From Phocicoccus schoeneichii (GTDB lineage Bacteria > Bacillota > Bacilli > Staphylococcales > Salinicoccaceae), in assembly GCF_014635565.1 (NCBI RefSeq), contig NZ_BMDB01000001.1, positions 806,001 to 870,000 of the forward strand: a stretch of 64,000 nucleotides of DNA. The letters are read 5' to 3'. Within the stretch, counting starts at the first letter, position 1, and each line of letters starts with the position of its first letter. Both the position numbers and the translations under genes were made by a program. This document shows, one piece after another, positions 27,969 to 39,587 of this stretch. The notes below the pieces were generated by a model. That model did not search any database, had not been told where the DNA came from, and saw only the letters and a list, made by a program, of their open reading frames with translations.

Positions 27969-30269
27969 CTACTTCCTTTTCTTTTTACCTTTACCTTTCG
28001 GTGCTGCTTTGTAGAAAGGTTTTTTAGACTTTGGCTTCTTACCTCTTGATTCATTCACCTTATCTCTATGTGAACGACTTCTTGTTTTTGCCTTGATGTT
28101 AACTGGTTTTCTATTACGTCGTTGTTCGTCACGCTTACTTTCTGACATACCTACCACTTTAAAGTCGATGAGTCTCTCATCTAAGTTCACATCTTTGACT
28201 TCTATTTCTACAGTATCACCAATTCTGAACACTTTACCTGTCGATTCTCCGAGCATTGCCATCATGCGTTCATTGAAGTTATAGAAATCATCTGTAAGAT
28301 TGTTTACATGTACCAGTCCTTCAATTGTGTTTGGTAATTCTACAAACATACCAAAGTTCATCACACCACTGATGACACCTTCAAATGTTTCACCAATGTG
28401 CTGTTGCATGAATTCTGCTTTCTTAAGATCAACTGTGTCTCTTTCAGCATCTACTGCACGACGTTCGCGTTCTGATGTGTGCTTCGCAATTTCTGGTAAT
28501 TCTTTCTTGAAGTGGTCTACAGTCTCTTTACGCACATTTTTATTGATGATATACGTTCTAATCAGTCTGTGTACCATCAAGTCTGGATAACGTCTGATTG
28601 GTGACGTAAAGTGTGTGTAGTATTCAGTCGATAAACCAAAGTGTCCAAGTGATTCTTCAGAATATCTTGCTTGCTGCATCGATCTTAACATCAGTGTAGA
28701 AATAACCATTTCTTCTGGTGTATCTTTTACTTGTTCTAAGATTTCTTGAAGTGCGTGTGGGTGAATTTGATTCCCTTTTCCTTTAACAAATATTCCAAAT
28801 CCAGTTAAGAAATCAAAGAACTGACGAAGTCTATCTTCTTTTGGATCCTCATGTACACGGTAAATGAATGGGAGTTCCATCCAATGGAATGTTTCTGCAA
28901 CTGTTTCGTTTGCAAGTAACATAAACTCTTCAATGAGTTTCTCTCCTGCACCTCGTGTTCTTAATACGATATCTTCTGGGGAGCCTTCTTTATCAACCAG
29001 TACTTTTGCTTCATTAAAATCAAAGTCAATCGCACCGCGTAGTTCTCTCTTACGTCTTAGAATCTTAGCAAGTTCCCCTGCTTCTAAAATCATTGGTGTG
29101 ATTTCATGAAACTCTTTTTTTGTGGCTTCGTCGTCATCTTCTAAAATCTTATTCACCGCTGTGTATGTCATTCTATAATCAGACTTGATTACACTTTCAA
29201 AGATTTCATGGTCAACGACTCTACCTTCATGATCCACTTCCATACGACAACTCATTGCGAGTCTTTCTACATCTGGATTTAATGAACAAATCCCATTAGA
29301 TAACTTATGTGGAAGCATCGGAATTACTCTATCTACAAGATAAACGGACGTTCCTCTGTCATAAGCTTCTGTGTCGAGTGGTGAGCCTTCTTTAACATAG
29401 TGTGATACATCCGCAATGCTTACGGTTAACTCGTAGTTTCCATTTTTTAGTTTTTTAACTGCTACAGCATCATCTAAGTCTTTCGCATCTTCCCCATCAA
29501 TTGTGATCGTTAAGTCATTACGTAAATCAACTCTGCCCTTTTTCTCGTCCTCTTGAACTGTTTCAGGTACGGATTCAATCTCATGCATAACGTCCGTTGG
29601 GAAATCGATGTTAATACCATGTTGAATTACGATAGAAAGGATATCAACACCCGGGTCATTCTCATGCCCTAAAATTCTTGTGATGTGTCCTTCAGGATTT
29701 TCATCATTATCCGGAAACTTTGTAATTTCAACAAGTACTTTATGTCCAGATACTGCACCTAAGTTATTGCTTTTAGAGATGAATATATCTTTCTTGAATG
29801 TTTGACTATCCGGTACAACAAAACCAAAACCTTTGCTGCCTTCGTATCGTCCAACCAGTTGTGTGATATTATGCTGTAGAATTTCTACAACAGTACCTTC
29901 AGAACTTTCTCCTCTAGAACCGTCTTTCAGTTCTACAAGAACAGTATCTCCGTCAAAGGCACCATTCACATCGCTTGGTGGGATGAAAATATCGTCCATC
30001 CCCTCTTCTTCGACGCGTAAGAATCCAAATCCACGTTTATGCATAGATAATGTCCCTTTGGCATACTTTGCTTCTGTTTCTTTAATATAACGGTCTTTCT
30101 TTGTTCTACGAATAACGCGCAACTCTTCTAGAGAGACTAAAGTTTTTACAAGTGCTTTAAAATCATCTGAGTCATGAGCGTCGAGTTCGTTCGTTAATTC
30201 TTCTATTGTTAAGGGTGTGTAATCATCACGATCGATGATCTCTAACACTTCACTTTTAAAATCTCTCAT
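27969..30269 (-). CDS. rnr: Ribonuclease R
   Basis: A 766-residue 3'-5' exoribonuclease: N-terminal winged-helix region, two cold-shock domains (KRGFGFLRVEEE about 80, SKGFGFVVPDSQ about 145), and the catalytic RNB domain with the acidic cluster TIDGEDAKDLDDAV near 255. An S1 domain lies near 630-710 and a Lys/Arg-rich tail follows. It degrades structured RNA and acts on non-stop mRNA with tmRNA/SmpB. The operon order secG-est-rnr-smpB-ssrA is conserved in bacilli. Confidence 0.97.
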   Translation of the reverse strand: MRDFKSEVLEIIDRDDYTPLTIEELTNELDAHDSDDFKALVKTLVSLEELRVIRRTKKDRYIKETEAKYAKGTLSMHKRGFGFLRVEEEGMDDIFIPPSDVNGAFDGDTVLVELKDGSRGESSEGTVVEILQHNITQLVGRYEGSKGFGFVVPDSQTFKKDIFISKSNNLGAVSGHKVLVEITKFPDNDENPEGHITRILGHENDPGVDILSIVIQHGINIDFPTDVMHEIESVPETVQEDEKKGRVDLRNDLTITIDGEDAKDLDDAVAVKKLKNGNYELTVSIADVSHYVKEGSPLDTEAYDRGTSVYLVDRVIPMLPHKLSNGICSLNPDVERLAMSCRMEVDHEGRVVDHEIFESVIKSDYRMTYTAVNKILEDDDEATKKEFHEITPMILEAGELAKILRRKRELRGAIDFDFNEAKVLVDKEGSPEDIVLRTRGAGEKLIEEFMLLANETVAETFHWMELPFIYRVHEDPKEDRLRQFFDFLTGFGIFVKGKGNQIHPHALQEILEQVKDTPEEMVISTLMLRSMQQARYSEESLGHFGLSTEYYTHFTSPIRRYPDLMVHRLIRTYIINKNVRKETVDHFKKELPEIAKHTSERERRAVDAERDTVDLKKAEFMQQHIGETFEGVISGVMNFGMFVELPNTIEGLVHVNNLTDDFYNFNERMMAMLGESTGKVFRIGDTVEIEVKDVNLDERLIDFKVVGMSESKRDEQRRNRKPVNIKAKTRSRSHRDKVNESRGKKPKSKKPFYKAAPKGKGKKKRK

Positions 30270-30280
30270 GAAAAATCCTC

Positions 30281-31018
30281 CTATATGTGTTCCTTTATAA
30301 ATTCATAATAATCTTTAAAGAATGTTTCTTTATCTTTGTCTAGCGTTAATACGTGGCCTGAGTCTTTATAGTAGATTATATTTTTATCATCACTGTCTAC
30401 TGTAGCATAAATTATTTTAGCACTACCTTGGTCAATGACTACGTCCTTCTCACCTTGAGCAATGAACATTGGGACATAGATTTCATCCAAATCATCTCTG
30501 ACACTCATAATGAATGAACGAATGTCTTCAAACACAGATTCGTCAGATAAAAGATCAATCTCTTTCTCTATTTCCCCTTCATCCTTCTGTTCAAAACGTG
30601 ATTTGAACATTCTCGCATATGTTTTAAAGTTCTCTAAGAGTTCGTCATTCGTTTTTAACGACATTGGAGAACAAACTGTAGCGAGTGCTTCAACTTCTCG
30701 GTCTAAAGTCAGTCTTAGTCCAAGAACACCACCGATTGATAGTCCGACAACAAACACACGATCATACTGTTTCTTTAACTCATCGTATGTGTCGACGACT
30801 TGTTTATACCAAATATACGGTGAACTTTTTAGAATCTTTTCTGGTGCCTCACCATGTCCTTCATAGTTAAACGAGTAGCTTGGAATGTCGTGTTTTTCTA
30901 AATATCGCCCGAGTTGTCTGACGTCTGAAGTATTACCTGTAAATCCATGTAACATCAGCACAACATAAGGTTTCTTACCTTCGTTAAAATGAAATTTCCC
31001 AGGAATTTTTACTTGCAT
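30281..31018 (-). CDS. est: Carboxylesterase, YvaK/Est30 type
   Basis: A 245-residue alpha/beta hydrolase. The oxyanion region is VVLMLHGFTGNTSDVR, the nucleophile Ser sits in VVGLSIGGVLG, the Asp in AQGEKDVVID and the His in DSGHVLTLDKD. The ATG at 31018 follows GAGGTG by seven bases and matches the family start; the in-frame ATG at 31039 adds an unrelated heptapeptide. It is cytosolic; natural ester substrates are unknown. Confidence 0.92.
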   Translation of the reverse strand: MQVKIPGKFHFNEGKKPYVVLMLHGFTGNTSDVRQLGRYLEKHDIPSYSFNYEGHGEAPEKILKSSPYIWYKQVVDTYDELKKQYDRVFVVGLSIGGVLGLRLTLDREVEALATVCSPMSLKTNDELLENFKTYARMFKSRFEQKDEGEIEKEIDLLSDESVFEDIRSFIMSVRDDLDEIYVPMFIAQGEKDVVIDQGSAKIIYATVDSDDKNIIYYKDSGHVLTLDKDKETFFKDYYEFIKEHI

Positions 31019-31093
31019 TCTTTTACACCTCTTACTCACATTGTACGTTAAATCGTAACGAAACTAAATATCAACGGGTTGAACAAACGAAAT

Positions 31094-31125
31094 TAAAAAA
31101 ACCAAGCAATTATACATTGCTTGGC
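31094..31125 (-). terminator. Terminator after secG
   Basis: CCAAGCAAT and ATTGCTTGG pair around TATAC; the minus-strand side runs into TTTTTTAATTT. Confidence 0.85.
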
Positions 31126-31148
31126 TTAAAATTCTTAGTTCATGCGTA

Positions 31149-31379
31149 TTAACTTACATAAGTTAATAAAATCATTATTAAGAAGAATGCGACAGCTAGT
31201 ATCACTGTAATTCTGTGTAGTACTAAGTCCATTCCACGTGCTTTTTGCTTACCGAATAATTGTTCAGCACCGCCGCTAATCGCGCCAGATAATCCAGCAC
31301 TTTTACCAGATTGAAGTAACACAACCGCAATTAGTGAAATGCATACAATAATCAGTAACACGACTAGAGCTGTATACAT
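31149..31379 (-). CDS. secG: Preprotein translocase subunit SecG
   Basis: A 76-residue protein with two membrane helices (about 3-22, 53-74) joined by the SecG loop [20 protein letters not shown]. It stimulates SecYEG-dependent export. It has its own terminator ahead of the esterase gene. Confidence 0.95.
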   Translation of the reverse strand: MYTALVVLLIIVCISLIAVVLLQSGKSAGLSGAISGGAEQLFGKQKARGMDLVLHRITVILAVAFFLIMILLTYVS

Positions 31380-31451
31380 TGCGTGTTCCTCCTGAGTATA
31401 TATAACGTATTAAATTATATCAGTGTTTTTTCTAACTTACAATACTTTCAG

Positions 31452-32750
<1,299 letters not shown>

Positions 32751-32773
32751 TTAAATATCTCCTTAGTAAATAA

Positions 32774-34291
32774 TTATTTAATTAATGATTGGCCAGTCAT
32801 TTCTTCTGGTTGTTTAATTCCAAGTAAATCTAGCACTGTTGGTGCGATGTCAGCTAAAATTCCACTGCCGACTTCAATGTCTTTTTTCGTTACAATAATT
32901 GGAACAGGATTTGTTGTATGTGCAGTCATTGGCGATCCATCGAGTTGTAATACCTCATCCGAGTTACCGTGATCTGCTGTGATGATTGCGACACCGTCTT
33001 GAGAGAGAATTTCTCTAACGATTGGACCTAAGCATTCATCTACCGCTTCAATCGCTTTAATTGTAGGCTCTAACTTACCGCTATGTCCAACCATATCTGG
33101 ATTAGCGAAGTTAAGGATCATTAAATCGAGCTCTTTTGTTTTTAGTGCCTCTACTGCTCTATCTCTGACTTCATACGCACTCATCTCAGGTTGAAGATCA
33201 TATGTTGCAACCTTAGGTGAGTCAATAAGAATGCGTGATTCACCATCAAACGGCGCATGACGTCCACCAGACATGAAATAAGTCACGTGTGGATATTTCT
33301 CAGTCTCAGCAATTCTTAATTGTTTCATTCCACTCTGTGCTACGACTTCACCAACCGTATTCTTTAAATCATCTTTATCAAATACGATATTTGCGTCAAT
33401 CGCATCGTTGTAGTTTGTGAATGTTGTGAGCATAATATCTTCATACATATTTGGTTTAAACGCATCGAATTCCTCATCTTTAAACACTCGTGATAGTTGC
33501 GTTGCACGATCTGGTCTAAAGTTGAAGAAGATGATGCCATCGCCATCATGTACAAATTCTTTTTCTTCACCTACTACAAACGGAGTGATAAATTCATCAG
33601 TCACGTCGCTTTCATAGCATTCTAATATGCCCGACTTCGCATCTTTGAAAGAAGGTCCAACTCCATTCGTGATTGTGTCATATGCAAGTTTTGTACGTTC
33701 CCATCTTTTGTCACGGTCCATTGCATAATATCTGCCTGAAACTGTTTTAATTTCACCAATACCAATCGTTTGAATTTGTCTTTCTAACTCTTCTACATAT
33801 TTTAAAGCGGATTGTTTTAAAACATCACGACCATCTAAGAACGCATGAATATAAACTTTTTTGATGTCGTGTTCTTTAGCGAGCTTTAATAACGCAAATA
33901 GGTGATCATAATGTGAGTGAACACCTCCGTCACTAAGTAAACCCATGAGATGTAGTGTACTATCATGATCTTTCACATGCTGAATCGTTTTTAGTAACAT
34001 ATCATTTTTAAAGAATGACTCATCTTCAATTGATTTATTAATACGCGTTAAACTCTGATAGACGATACGTCCAGCACCAATGTTTAAATGTCCAACTTCA
34101 GAGTTCCCCATTTGTCCTTTAGGTAGACCAACCTCTTCTCCAGAAGCGATGAGAATATTATGTGGGTATTCATTGTAGTAATAATCGAAGTTGGGTTTAT
34201 TTGCTTGCGCAACGGCATTACCTTTTACTTCATCACGACAAGCGAAACCATCTAAAATGATTAAACCAACCGGTTTAGTCATTTTTGGCAC
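32774..34291 (-). CDS. gpmI: 2,3-bisphosphoglycerate-independent phosphoglycerate mutase
   Basis: A 505-residue alkaline-phosphatase-superfamily enzyme: metal-binding LIILDGF at the start, the active-site Ser in [17 protein letters not shown], and [13 protein letters not shown] near the C-terminus. It interconverts 3- and 2-phosphoglycerate with manganese. It overlaps tpiA by 17 bases. Confidence 0.97.
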   Translation of the reverse strand: MPKMTKPVGLIILDGFACRDEVKGNAVAQANKPNFDYYYNEYPHNILIASGEEVGLPKGQMGNSEVGHLNIGAGRIVYQSLTRINKSIEDESFFKNDMLLKTIQHVKDHDSTLHLMGLLSDGGVHSHYDHLFALLKLAKEHDIKKVYIHAFLDGRDVLKQSALKYVEELERQIQTIGIGEIKTVSGRYYAMDRDKRWERTKLAYDTITNGVGPSFKDAKSGILECYESDVTDEFITPFVVGEEKEFVHDGDGIIFFNFRPDRATQLSRVFKDEEFDAFKPNMYEDIMLTTFTNYNDAIDANIVFDKDDLKNTVGEVVAQSGMKQLRIAETEKYPHVTYFMSGGRHAPFDGESRILIDSPKVATYDLQPEMSAYEVRDRAVEALKTKELDLMILNFANPDMVGHSGKLEPTIKAIEAVDECLGPIVREILSQDGVAIITADHGNSDEVLQLDGSPMTAHTTNPVPIIVTKKDIEVGSGILADIAPTVLDLLGIKQPEEMTGQSLIK

Positions 34292-35033
34292 CTTCTAGTA
34301 GTGCTATAAAGCCATCTACTTCTAGTGATGCACCGCCTACTAAAGCACCATCAATATCCGCTTCAGCCATGTACTCAGTAATGTTTTCAGGTTTAACAGA
34401 TCCACCATATTGAATACGTACAGCTTCTGCTACTGAGTCACTATATAGTTCTTTAATTGTCTCACGAATGAATTTACACATATCGTTCGCATCTTTACTT
34501 GTTGCTGATTTACCTGTACCGATTGCCCAAATTGGTTCATAAGCGACAACAACTTTAGATGCATCTGTTTCAGTTACGTTCATAAACGCTTTCTCTATTT
34601 GTCTTTTAATGAGTGATTCGTATGAGCCGTCTTCACGCTCTTCTAATGATTCACCTACACACACTACGGGAACAACATTCTTTTCTAAAGACTTAAGTAT
34701 CTTTTTATTAATTGCTTCATCAGTTTCAGCAAAAAACTGTCTTCTTTCGCTGTGTCCAATAATTACATAATCGACTCCAAGGTCTGCTAGACTCGCAATT
34801 GAAACTTCACCAGTGAATGCACCACTGTCTTCATAGTGTCCATTTTCAGCACCAATTCCAAAATCTGAATCCTTTGAACCTGCCACAAGATCGCTCAAGT
34901 GAATAAACGGTGCACAGATGCCTGCTTCAACACTTTTTGGTAGTTCTCTTGTTTTTAATTCATCTATAAATTCAATCGCTTCACCAAGCGTTTTATGCAT
35001 TTTCCAGTTACCAAGTATAATTGGTTTACGCAT
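34275..35033 (-). CDS. tpiA: Triosephosphate isomerase
   Basis: A 252-residue TIM barrel: GNWKMHKT, catalytic His in IIGHSERRQ and Glu in [13 protein letters not shown], phosphate loop YGGSVKPEN and GALVGGASL. It lies 12 bases after pgk. Confidence 0.98.
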   Translation of the reverse strand: MRKPIILGNWKMHKTLGEAIEFIDELKTRELPKSVEAGICAPFIHLSDLVAGSKDSDFGIGAENGHYEDSGAFTGEVSIASLADLGVDYVIIGHSERRQFFAETDEAINKKILKSLEKNVVPVVCVGESLEEREDGSYESLIKRQIEKAFMNVTETDASKVVVAYEPIWAIGTGKSATSKDANDMCKFIRETIKELYSDSVAEAVRIQYGGSVKPENITEYMAEADIDGALVGGASLEVDGFIALLEGAKND

Positions 35034-35045
35034 TATAAATCTCTC

Positions 35046-36233
35046 CTATTTGTTGTTAATTGCATTTAGTCCAGGTAATACTTTACCTTCTAGGTATTCT
35101 AAGGAAGCACCGCCACCCGTTGATACGTGTGAGAATTTGTCTGCAAATCCAAGGTCTTCTGCAGCTGTTGCAGAATCTCCACCACCGATAATCGTGATTG
35201 CATCATCCAGTTTAGCGAGTGATTCACATACTTTAATCGTACCTTGCGCAAAGTTTTCCATTTCGAACACACCCATCGGACCATTCCAAACCACTGTTTT
35301 TGCCTCTTTAAGTACATCGTTGAATCGTGCTACTGTTTTCTCACCGATATCTAATGCCATTTCGTCATCTTCAATACTTTCTAAATCTACTGTTCTAAAT
35401 GCACTGTCATTGCTGAATTCTTTCGCAACAACTAAATCTACAGGTAATACGAGCTTATCTTTACCTTTTTCAATCAGTGATTTTGCGAGATCTAGGTTAT
35501 CTTCTTCAACTAGGGATTTACCTGTGTCATGTCCTAAAGCACGAACAAATGTGTTCGCCATTCCCCCACCGATTAAGATCTTATCTGCTTTTTCAAGTAA
35601 ACGTTCGATCACTGTAATTTTATCAGAAACTTTCGCACCACCTAAGATTGCCACAAATGGACGTTCCGGTTCGTCTACTGCATTACCGATAAATTCAATT
35701 TCCTTTTCCATTAAGAATCCAGAAACAGCTTCAACGTTTTCAGAAATACCAACGTTAGATGCATGCGCACGGTGAGCCGTACCGAATGCATCGTTTACGA
35801 ATACATCTCCTAAAGATGCCCAGTATTTCCCAAGCTCTGGATCATTTTTACTTTCTTTTTTGCCCTCTAAATCCTCAAAGCGCGTATTCTCTACTAAAAG
35901 TACCTCTCCTGACTTTAAGTCTTCGACTGCACTTTCAAGTTCAGCACCACGTGTTTCGTTCACAAATAAAACGTCTCTGTCAATCAATTGACTTAAACGC
36001 TTTGCTACTGGGAAAAGTGATAGTTTTTCTTTGTCACTTTCTTCTTTCACACGACCGAGGTGTGAGAATAATACAACCTTTGCACCTTGGTCTAAAATGT
36101 ATTGAATTGTAGGTAGTGCTGCTTTGATTCGCTTGTCATTAGTAATGACCCCGTTATCCATAGGCACGTTAAAATCCGCACGTACAAGCACTGTTTTTCC
36201 TGATAATTCAACATCTTTAACTGTCTTTTTCAT
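35046..36233 (-). CDS. pgk: Phosphoglycerate kinase
   Basis: A 395-residue kinase: [20 protein letters not shown]-like [17 protein letters not shown], and WNGPMGVFE with GGGDSATA at the nucleotide site. It is the first gene of this glycolytic run. A TATAAT hexamer lies on the minus strand at 36264-36269, 31 bases before the start codon. The gap and cggR genes that usually precede pgk in Bacillus and Staphylococcus are not here. Confidence 0.98.
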   Translation of the reverse strand: MKKTVKDVELSGKTVLVRADFNVPMDNGVITNDKRIKAALPTIQYILDQGAKVVLFSHLGRVKEESDKEKLSLFPVAKRLSQLIDRDVLFVNETRGAELESAVEDLKSGEVLLVENTRFEDLEGKKESKNDPELGKYWASLGDVFVNDAFGTAHRAHASNVGISENVEAVSGFLMEKEIEFIGNAVDEPERPFVAILGGAKVSDKITVIERLLEKADKILIGGGMANTFVRALGHDTGKSLVEEDNLDLAKSLIEKGKDKLVLPVDLVVAKEFSNDSAFRTVDLESIEDDEMALDIGEKTVARFNDVLKEAKTVVWNGPMGVFEMENFAQGTIKVCESLAKLDDAITIIGGGDSATAAEDLGFADKFSHVSTGGGASLEYLEGKVLPGLNAINNK

Positions 36234-36296
36234 GAATACGCCTCCATTAATTACACTAACCTTATTATACAGATAACGGGCACAATTTTAAATCAA

Positions 36297-36340
36297 AAAA
36301 AGACGGTTTATTCACCTAAATTGGTGAAATAACCGTCTAT
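36297..36340 (-). terminator. Terminator of the thrE-glutaredoxin operon
   Basis: AGACGGTTTATTCACC and GGTGAAATAACCGTCT pair with one bulge around TAAATT, with a T-run on the minus strand. The stem overlaps the 3' end of the glutaredoxin-like gene. Confidence 0.85.
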
Positions 36341-36565
36341 ATACTCATGTATTGTGAAAAAATCTATAATCCCTTCTTGGATAATCTCTTCTTGATGCAT
36401 AACTACAGGAATTCTTAACATATATTCCTCTTGTAACACGTCATCATGATCGATATTGATACGCTCATAATCGACGTTTTCAAAATCCTCTAATGCTAGT
36501 TTGAGCTCTATAATCGCATCGTCACATAATTTACAGTCGTTTCTCATCAGTAATTTAAGACGCAT
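36308..36565 (-). CDS. Glutaredoxin-like protein (DUF836 type)
   Basis: An 85-residue thioredoxin fold: LKLLMRNDCKLCDDAIIEL with a CxxC at the start, and IPVVMHQEEIIQEG with the cis-proline. It resembles small glutaredoxin-family proteins annotated in Firmicutes. The ATG at 36565 gives the normal fold start. It overlaps the preceding transporter gene by 11 bases, and its coding end lies within the terminator stem. Confidence 0.78.
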   Translation of the reverse strand: MRLKLLMRNDCKLCDDAIIELKLALEDFENVDYERINIDHDDVLQEEYMLRIPVVMHQEEIIQEGIIDFFTIHEYIDGYFTNLGE

Positions 36566-37016
36566 GATTCTTCTCCTTAACCCGGTTTGATATATTGCGG
36601 AACAGCTCATAAATCATTTCTGTCAAAATGATTCCCATAGCAATTGAAAATGATATAAGTGCAGCTTGGGCCCCTGATTCTAATGCTTTTGAATAATCAC
36701 TTTCAACGATATTTCTTACCGCTTCATAAGCCTTACCTCCAGGTACAAGCGGAATAAGACCACATGTAACAAAGACGATAATAGGCGCTCGGAATTTTTT
36801 AGTAAAAATAATCGAAAATGTTGTAAGCATAATCGCACCAGCAAAGTTTGAGAGTAATGGGTTAATATCGAAGCCTTGTAATAAAATATAATAAGTCAGC
36901 CATGCACAAGCACCTGTTATCCCACTTGCTATTAAATGTTTTCTAGGGATATTGAATAAAATACCAAAGCTAAAAGAGGCAACGAAACTGAAAAAGAATT
37001 GCAAAAAGATATTCAT
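36555..37016 (-). CDS. Threonine/serine exporter, small subunit (ThrE_2/DUF3815)
   Basis: A 153-residue protein with four or five membrane helices; GLIPLVPGGKAYEAVRNIV is the family landmark. It corresponds to the C-terminal half of one-piece ThrE exporters. It is seven bases after the large-subunit gene, so both parts are made together. Confidence 0.85.
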   Translation of the reverse strand: MNIFLQFFFSFVASFSFGILFNIPRKHLIASGITGACAWLTYYILLQGFDINPLLSNFAGAIMLTTFSIIFTKKFRAPIIVFVTCGLIPLVPGGKAYEAVRNIVESDYSKALESGAQAALISFSIAMGIILTEMIYELFRNISNRVKEKNHAS

Positions 37017-37023
37017 ACTAGAA

Positions 37024-37812
37024 TCACCCTACAAGTACGAAGACTATACCTACACCAGCACCAATCGCTACTGCTGTAAGTCCTGCTTCGACCCCTTTCA
37101 TTGTTCCTGCTAAAAAATGCCCACGAATAATTTCTCTTAATGCATTCGTAATCGGTACACCAGGGACAAGTGGCATTACTGACGCGATGATAATAAGATC
37201 CACATTCGACCCTATACCGAGCCCAACATAGATATTTGCAATTAGCGCAATCATTAATGCAGCTAACACTTCAGTAAAAAATTTAATAGATGTATATCTC
37301 TGTATCCCTTCTGTAATAAAAACCCCAGTAGCAGCAGCAATAAATGTCACTGCTAAATCTTGAATGGGTCCTCCAAACATCATAAGAAACATAGAGCCAG
37401 CAATACCGCCAAACATTACCATAAGCCACATAGGGAATATTCTTGAATCACTAATTTTTTTTAGTTCGATAAGCGCATCTTCAATATTTAAACCACTCAC
37501 GATTCTTCTAGACAAATCATTGATATTAACGACTTTTTCCAAGTTGTTGTTGCGTTCAGTGATGCGTACTTGTTGAGATAGAGAATAGTCATTCATAGAG
37601 AGGATAATCACTGTTGTTGTAACAAATACTTGAACGTTCTCTATGCCATAGTATGTAGCGATTCGGTACATGGTATCTTCAACACGATACGTTTCCGCAC
37701 CATTCTCCATCAACGTTTTTCCACAGTTTAGCGCCACGAAAAACACTTTTCTCACATACTTTAAATCAAGACTATCATCTGGACGGTCTAATTGTTCTAA
37801 TTGGTCAAGCAT
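37024..37812 (-). CDS. Threonine/serine exporter, large subunit (ThrE/DUF1212)
   Basis: A 262-residue protein: a soluble N-terminal part (about 1-115) with LMENGAETYRVEDTMYRIA, then five membrane helices with VMPLVPGVPITNALRE. It matches DUF1212 of ThrE-type amino-acid exporters. It is the first gene of a three-gene unit with the small subunit and a glutaredoxin-like gene. Confidence 0.87.
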   Translation of the reverse strand: MLDQLEQLDRPDDSLDLKYVRKVFFVALNCGKTLMENGAETYRVEDTMYRIATYYGIENVQVFVTTTVIILSMNDYSLSQQVRITERNNNLEKVVNINDLSRRIVSGLNIEDALIELKKISDSRIFPMWLMVMFGGIAGSMFLMMFGGPIQDLAVTFIAAATGVFITEGIQRYTSIKFFTEVLAALMIALIANIYVGLGIGSNVDLIIIASVMPLVPGVPITNALREIIRGHFLAGTMKGVEAGLTAVAIGAGVGIVFVLVG

Positions 37813-37877
37813 ACATTAGCCTCCAAAAATAAGTTATACATCATTATACTAAATCGAGACTAAAATAGTAACGCACT

Positions 37878-38879
37878 TTACACACTTGGCACAAATAGAT
37901 GTCCATTGGTTGAAGCCATAATTGCTTTAATCGAATGGAGCCTATTCTCAGCTTGTATAAACTGTTTTGCGTTCGGACTTTTAAACACATCATCCGTAAC
38001 TTCCATTTCATCGATACCATACTTTTCTTTTACATAATTTCCTACCTCTGTATCTGTATTATGAAACGCAGGAAGACAGTGCATAAAAATATATTCCCCT
38101 TCAATATGGGACACAAGTTCTTTATTCACCTGGTATTTGTATAACTCATCAATTCTTTCTTTAAACTTATCTTCTTCACCCATAGATGCCCATACATCAG
38201 TGTAGACAACTGTTGCTTTTTTAACAGCAACATTCGGATCTTTGTTAAATGTAATAGAAGCACCACTCTCAGAAGAAAGTGTTTCAATGAGTGCCAGAGT
38301 TTTAGAATTTGGACGTAAACAATCAGGTGAAGCGGTTGTCATATCGATACCTAGAATTGCACACGTCACCATGAGACTAATTGCGACGTTACTAGAACCA
38401 TCGCCACAAAAGACGACGTGCTGGTGATCAAAAGTGCCATAATGCTCTTTAATTGTCATGAAATCTGCAATCATTTGAGTCGGATGCCACTCATCCGTCA
38501 TACCGTTCCATATAGACACACCCGCCTGTTCGACAAAAGTATCTACAATATCTTGTTTAGAAACACGGAGCATGATTCCATCAAACATAGAACCAAATAC
38601 TCTGGCAGAATCCAGAACAGACTCTTTCTTACCGAACTGAATGTCACTTTTAACGAGCGTTTCACTATGTGCACCAAGATCATGACTCGCTACAACATAA
38701 GCTGAACGTGTTCTTGAAGATGTTTTATCAAAAATAAGTGCGATATTTTGCCCCTTTAAATATTCATGTGGAATACGATTGGCCTTTAATTGTTTTAAAT
38801 GAATAGAAAAATCAATTAAATATTCGAGTTCTGCTTTAGTAAAATCTTGCAACAAATTAAAATGCTTAGGAGTATACAT
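37878..38879 (-). CDS. Ornithine carbamoyltransferase, ArcB-like
   Basis: A 333-residue protein aligned over its length with OTC, especially the ArcB type: HPTQMIADF, YTDVWASMGEEDKF, FMHCLPAFHNTDT and the C-terminal VTDDVFKSPNAKQF and AENRLHSIKAIM. The carbamoyl-phosphate loop is SSRTR instead of STRTR, and the segment usually GDARNN is GDGSSN, so it is a divergent member. The ATG at 38879 is preferred; the upstream ATG at 38891 overlaps GAGGTGG. No arginine biosynthesis or deiminase gene is adjacent. It converts ornithine and carbamoyl phosphate to citrulline, or the reverse, in this family. Confidence 0.85.
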   Translation of the reverse strand: MYTPKHFNLLQDFTKAELEYLIDFSIHLKQLKANRIPHEYLKGQNIALIFDKTSSRTRSAYVVASHDLGAHSETLVKSDIQFGKKESVLDSARVFGSMFDGIMLRVSKQDIVDTFVEQAGVSIWNGMTDEWHPTQMIADFMTIKEHYGTFDHQHVVFCGDGSSNVAISLMVTCAILGIDMTTASPDCLRPNSKTLALIETLSSESGASITFNKDPNVAVKKATVVYTDVWASMGEEDKFKERIDELYKYQVNKELVSHIEGEYIFMHCLPAFHNTDTEVGNYVKEKYGIDEMEVTDDVFKSPNAKQFIQAENRLHSIKAIMASTNGHLFVPSV

Positions 38880-38925
38880 GTGCCACCTCATTTAATCATT
38901 CTTTAGTAAATATTTATTAATTATA

Positions 38926-38948
38926 TTGAATATTTAATTAATATTCAA
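38926..38948. promoter_or_regulatory. Palindrome upstream of the carbamoyltransferase gene
   Basis: TTGAATATT and AATATTCAA are perfect nine-base arms five bases apart, 47 bases before the start codon. TGAAT/ATTCA are ArgR/AhrC half-site words, but the spacing is wider than the classic 18-base ARG box, so the assignment is only a possibility. Confidence 0.4.
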
Positions 38949-38988
38949 CACATATTTATCAACGATCGAAACTTTTTCAGGTTCATGT

Positions 38989-39014
38989 GTTTTTAAATTC
39001 GCTGAAACGGCTAT
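38989..39014 (+). promoter_or_regulatory. Possible SigB-type promoter of the cupin gene
   Basis: GTTTTT and GGCTAT separated by 14 bases partly match the SigB consensus GTTTAA-N12-15-GGGTAT, 33 bases before the start codon. It is weaker than the site at 39525. Confidence 0.35.
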
Positions 39015-39046
39015 AACTAAATAACATACAAAAGGGAGAGTTGTAT

Positions 39047-39466
39047 ATGAATTTAAAAGATTATGGCAAAGATCCACTGACGATTAATATTGAAGACGCT
39101 ACGTTACAAAACGAAAATTTTAGAACTACTTTATGGACAGGTGACTTTTTTCAAGTCACGCTAATGTCTATTCCTGTAGGAGGCGACATTGGTCTTGAGA
39201 TTCATAAAGACACAGACCAATTTTTACGACTCGAACAAGGAAAAGGCAAAGTACAAATGGGAGATTCTAAAGAAGATTTATCTTATGAAAAAGAAGTTGC
39301 TGCAGATGATGTTGTTATCGTCCCTTCAGGTAAATACCATAATATTACTAATATTGGCGACGTACCTATGAAAGTATATTCTATATATGCGCCGCCACAT
39401 CATCCAAAAGGGACTGTTCATGAAACACAGGACGATGCGATTGAAGAAGAAGGTCATGAACTTTAG
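39047..39466 (+). CDS. Cupin-domain protein
   Basis: A 139-residue single cupin barrel: GGDIGLEIHKDTDQFLRLEQGKG is cupin motif 1 and VVIVPSGKYHNITNIG motif 2, supplying His/Glu metal ligands. It resembles mannose-6-phosphate-isomerase-like cupins common in bacilli. The ATG at 39047 follows GGGAGAG; an in-frame TTG at 39041 is too close. Function is unknown; neighbours suggest a stress context. Confidence 0.85.
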   Translation: MNLKDYGKDPLTINIEDATLQNENFRTTLWTGDFFQVTLMSIPVGGDIGLEIHKDTDQFLRLEQGKGKVQMGDSKEDLSYEKEVAADDVVIVPSGKYHNITNIGDVPMKVYSIYAPPHHPKGTVHETQDDAIEEEGHEL

Positions 39467-39473
39467 ATCTTCA

Positions 39474-39507
39474 TAATCCGACATAGTATTATGTCGGATA
39501 TTTTTTT
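39474..39507 (+). terminator. Terminator after the cupin gene
   Basis: ATCCGACATA and TATGTCGGAT pair perfectly around GTAT and are followed by seven T. Confidence 0.88.
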
Positions 39508-39524
39508 ATGACCACTCAAATTCC

Positions 39525-39550
39525 GTTTAAATAGTTCTGTTTTAGGGTAT
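39525..39550 (+). promoter_or_regulatory. SigB general-stress promoter
   Basis: GTTTAA (39525-39530), a 14-base spacer, then GGGTAT (39545-39550) match the SigB consensus in all positions. The start codon of the DUF2382 stress gene lies 38 bases downstream, with GCGGAGGA as ribosome site. Confidence 0.85.
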
Positions 39551-39587
39551 CAATTGAATACTAAGATCTGAGCGGAGGATATCCATT

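Noticed and set aside
34918-35775. A 285-codon plus-strand frame.
   Set aside because: It is antisense to pgk and the tpiA start; Ser-rich shadow of conserved coding sequence.
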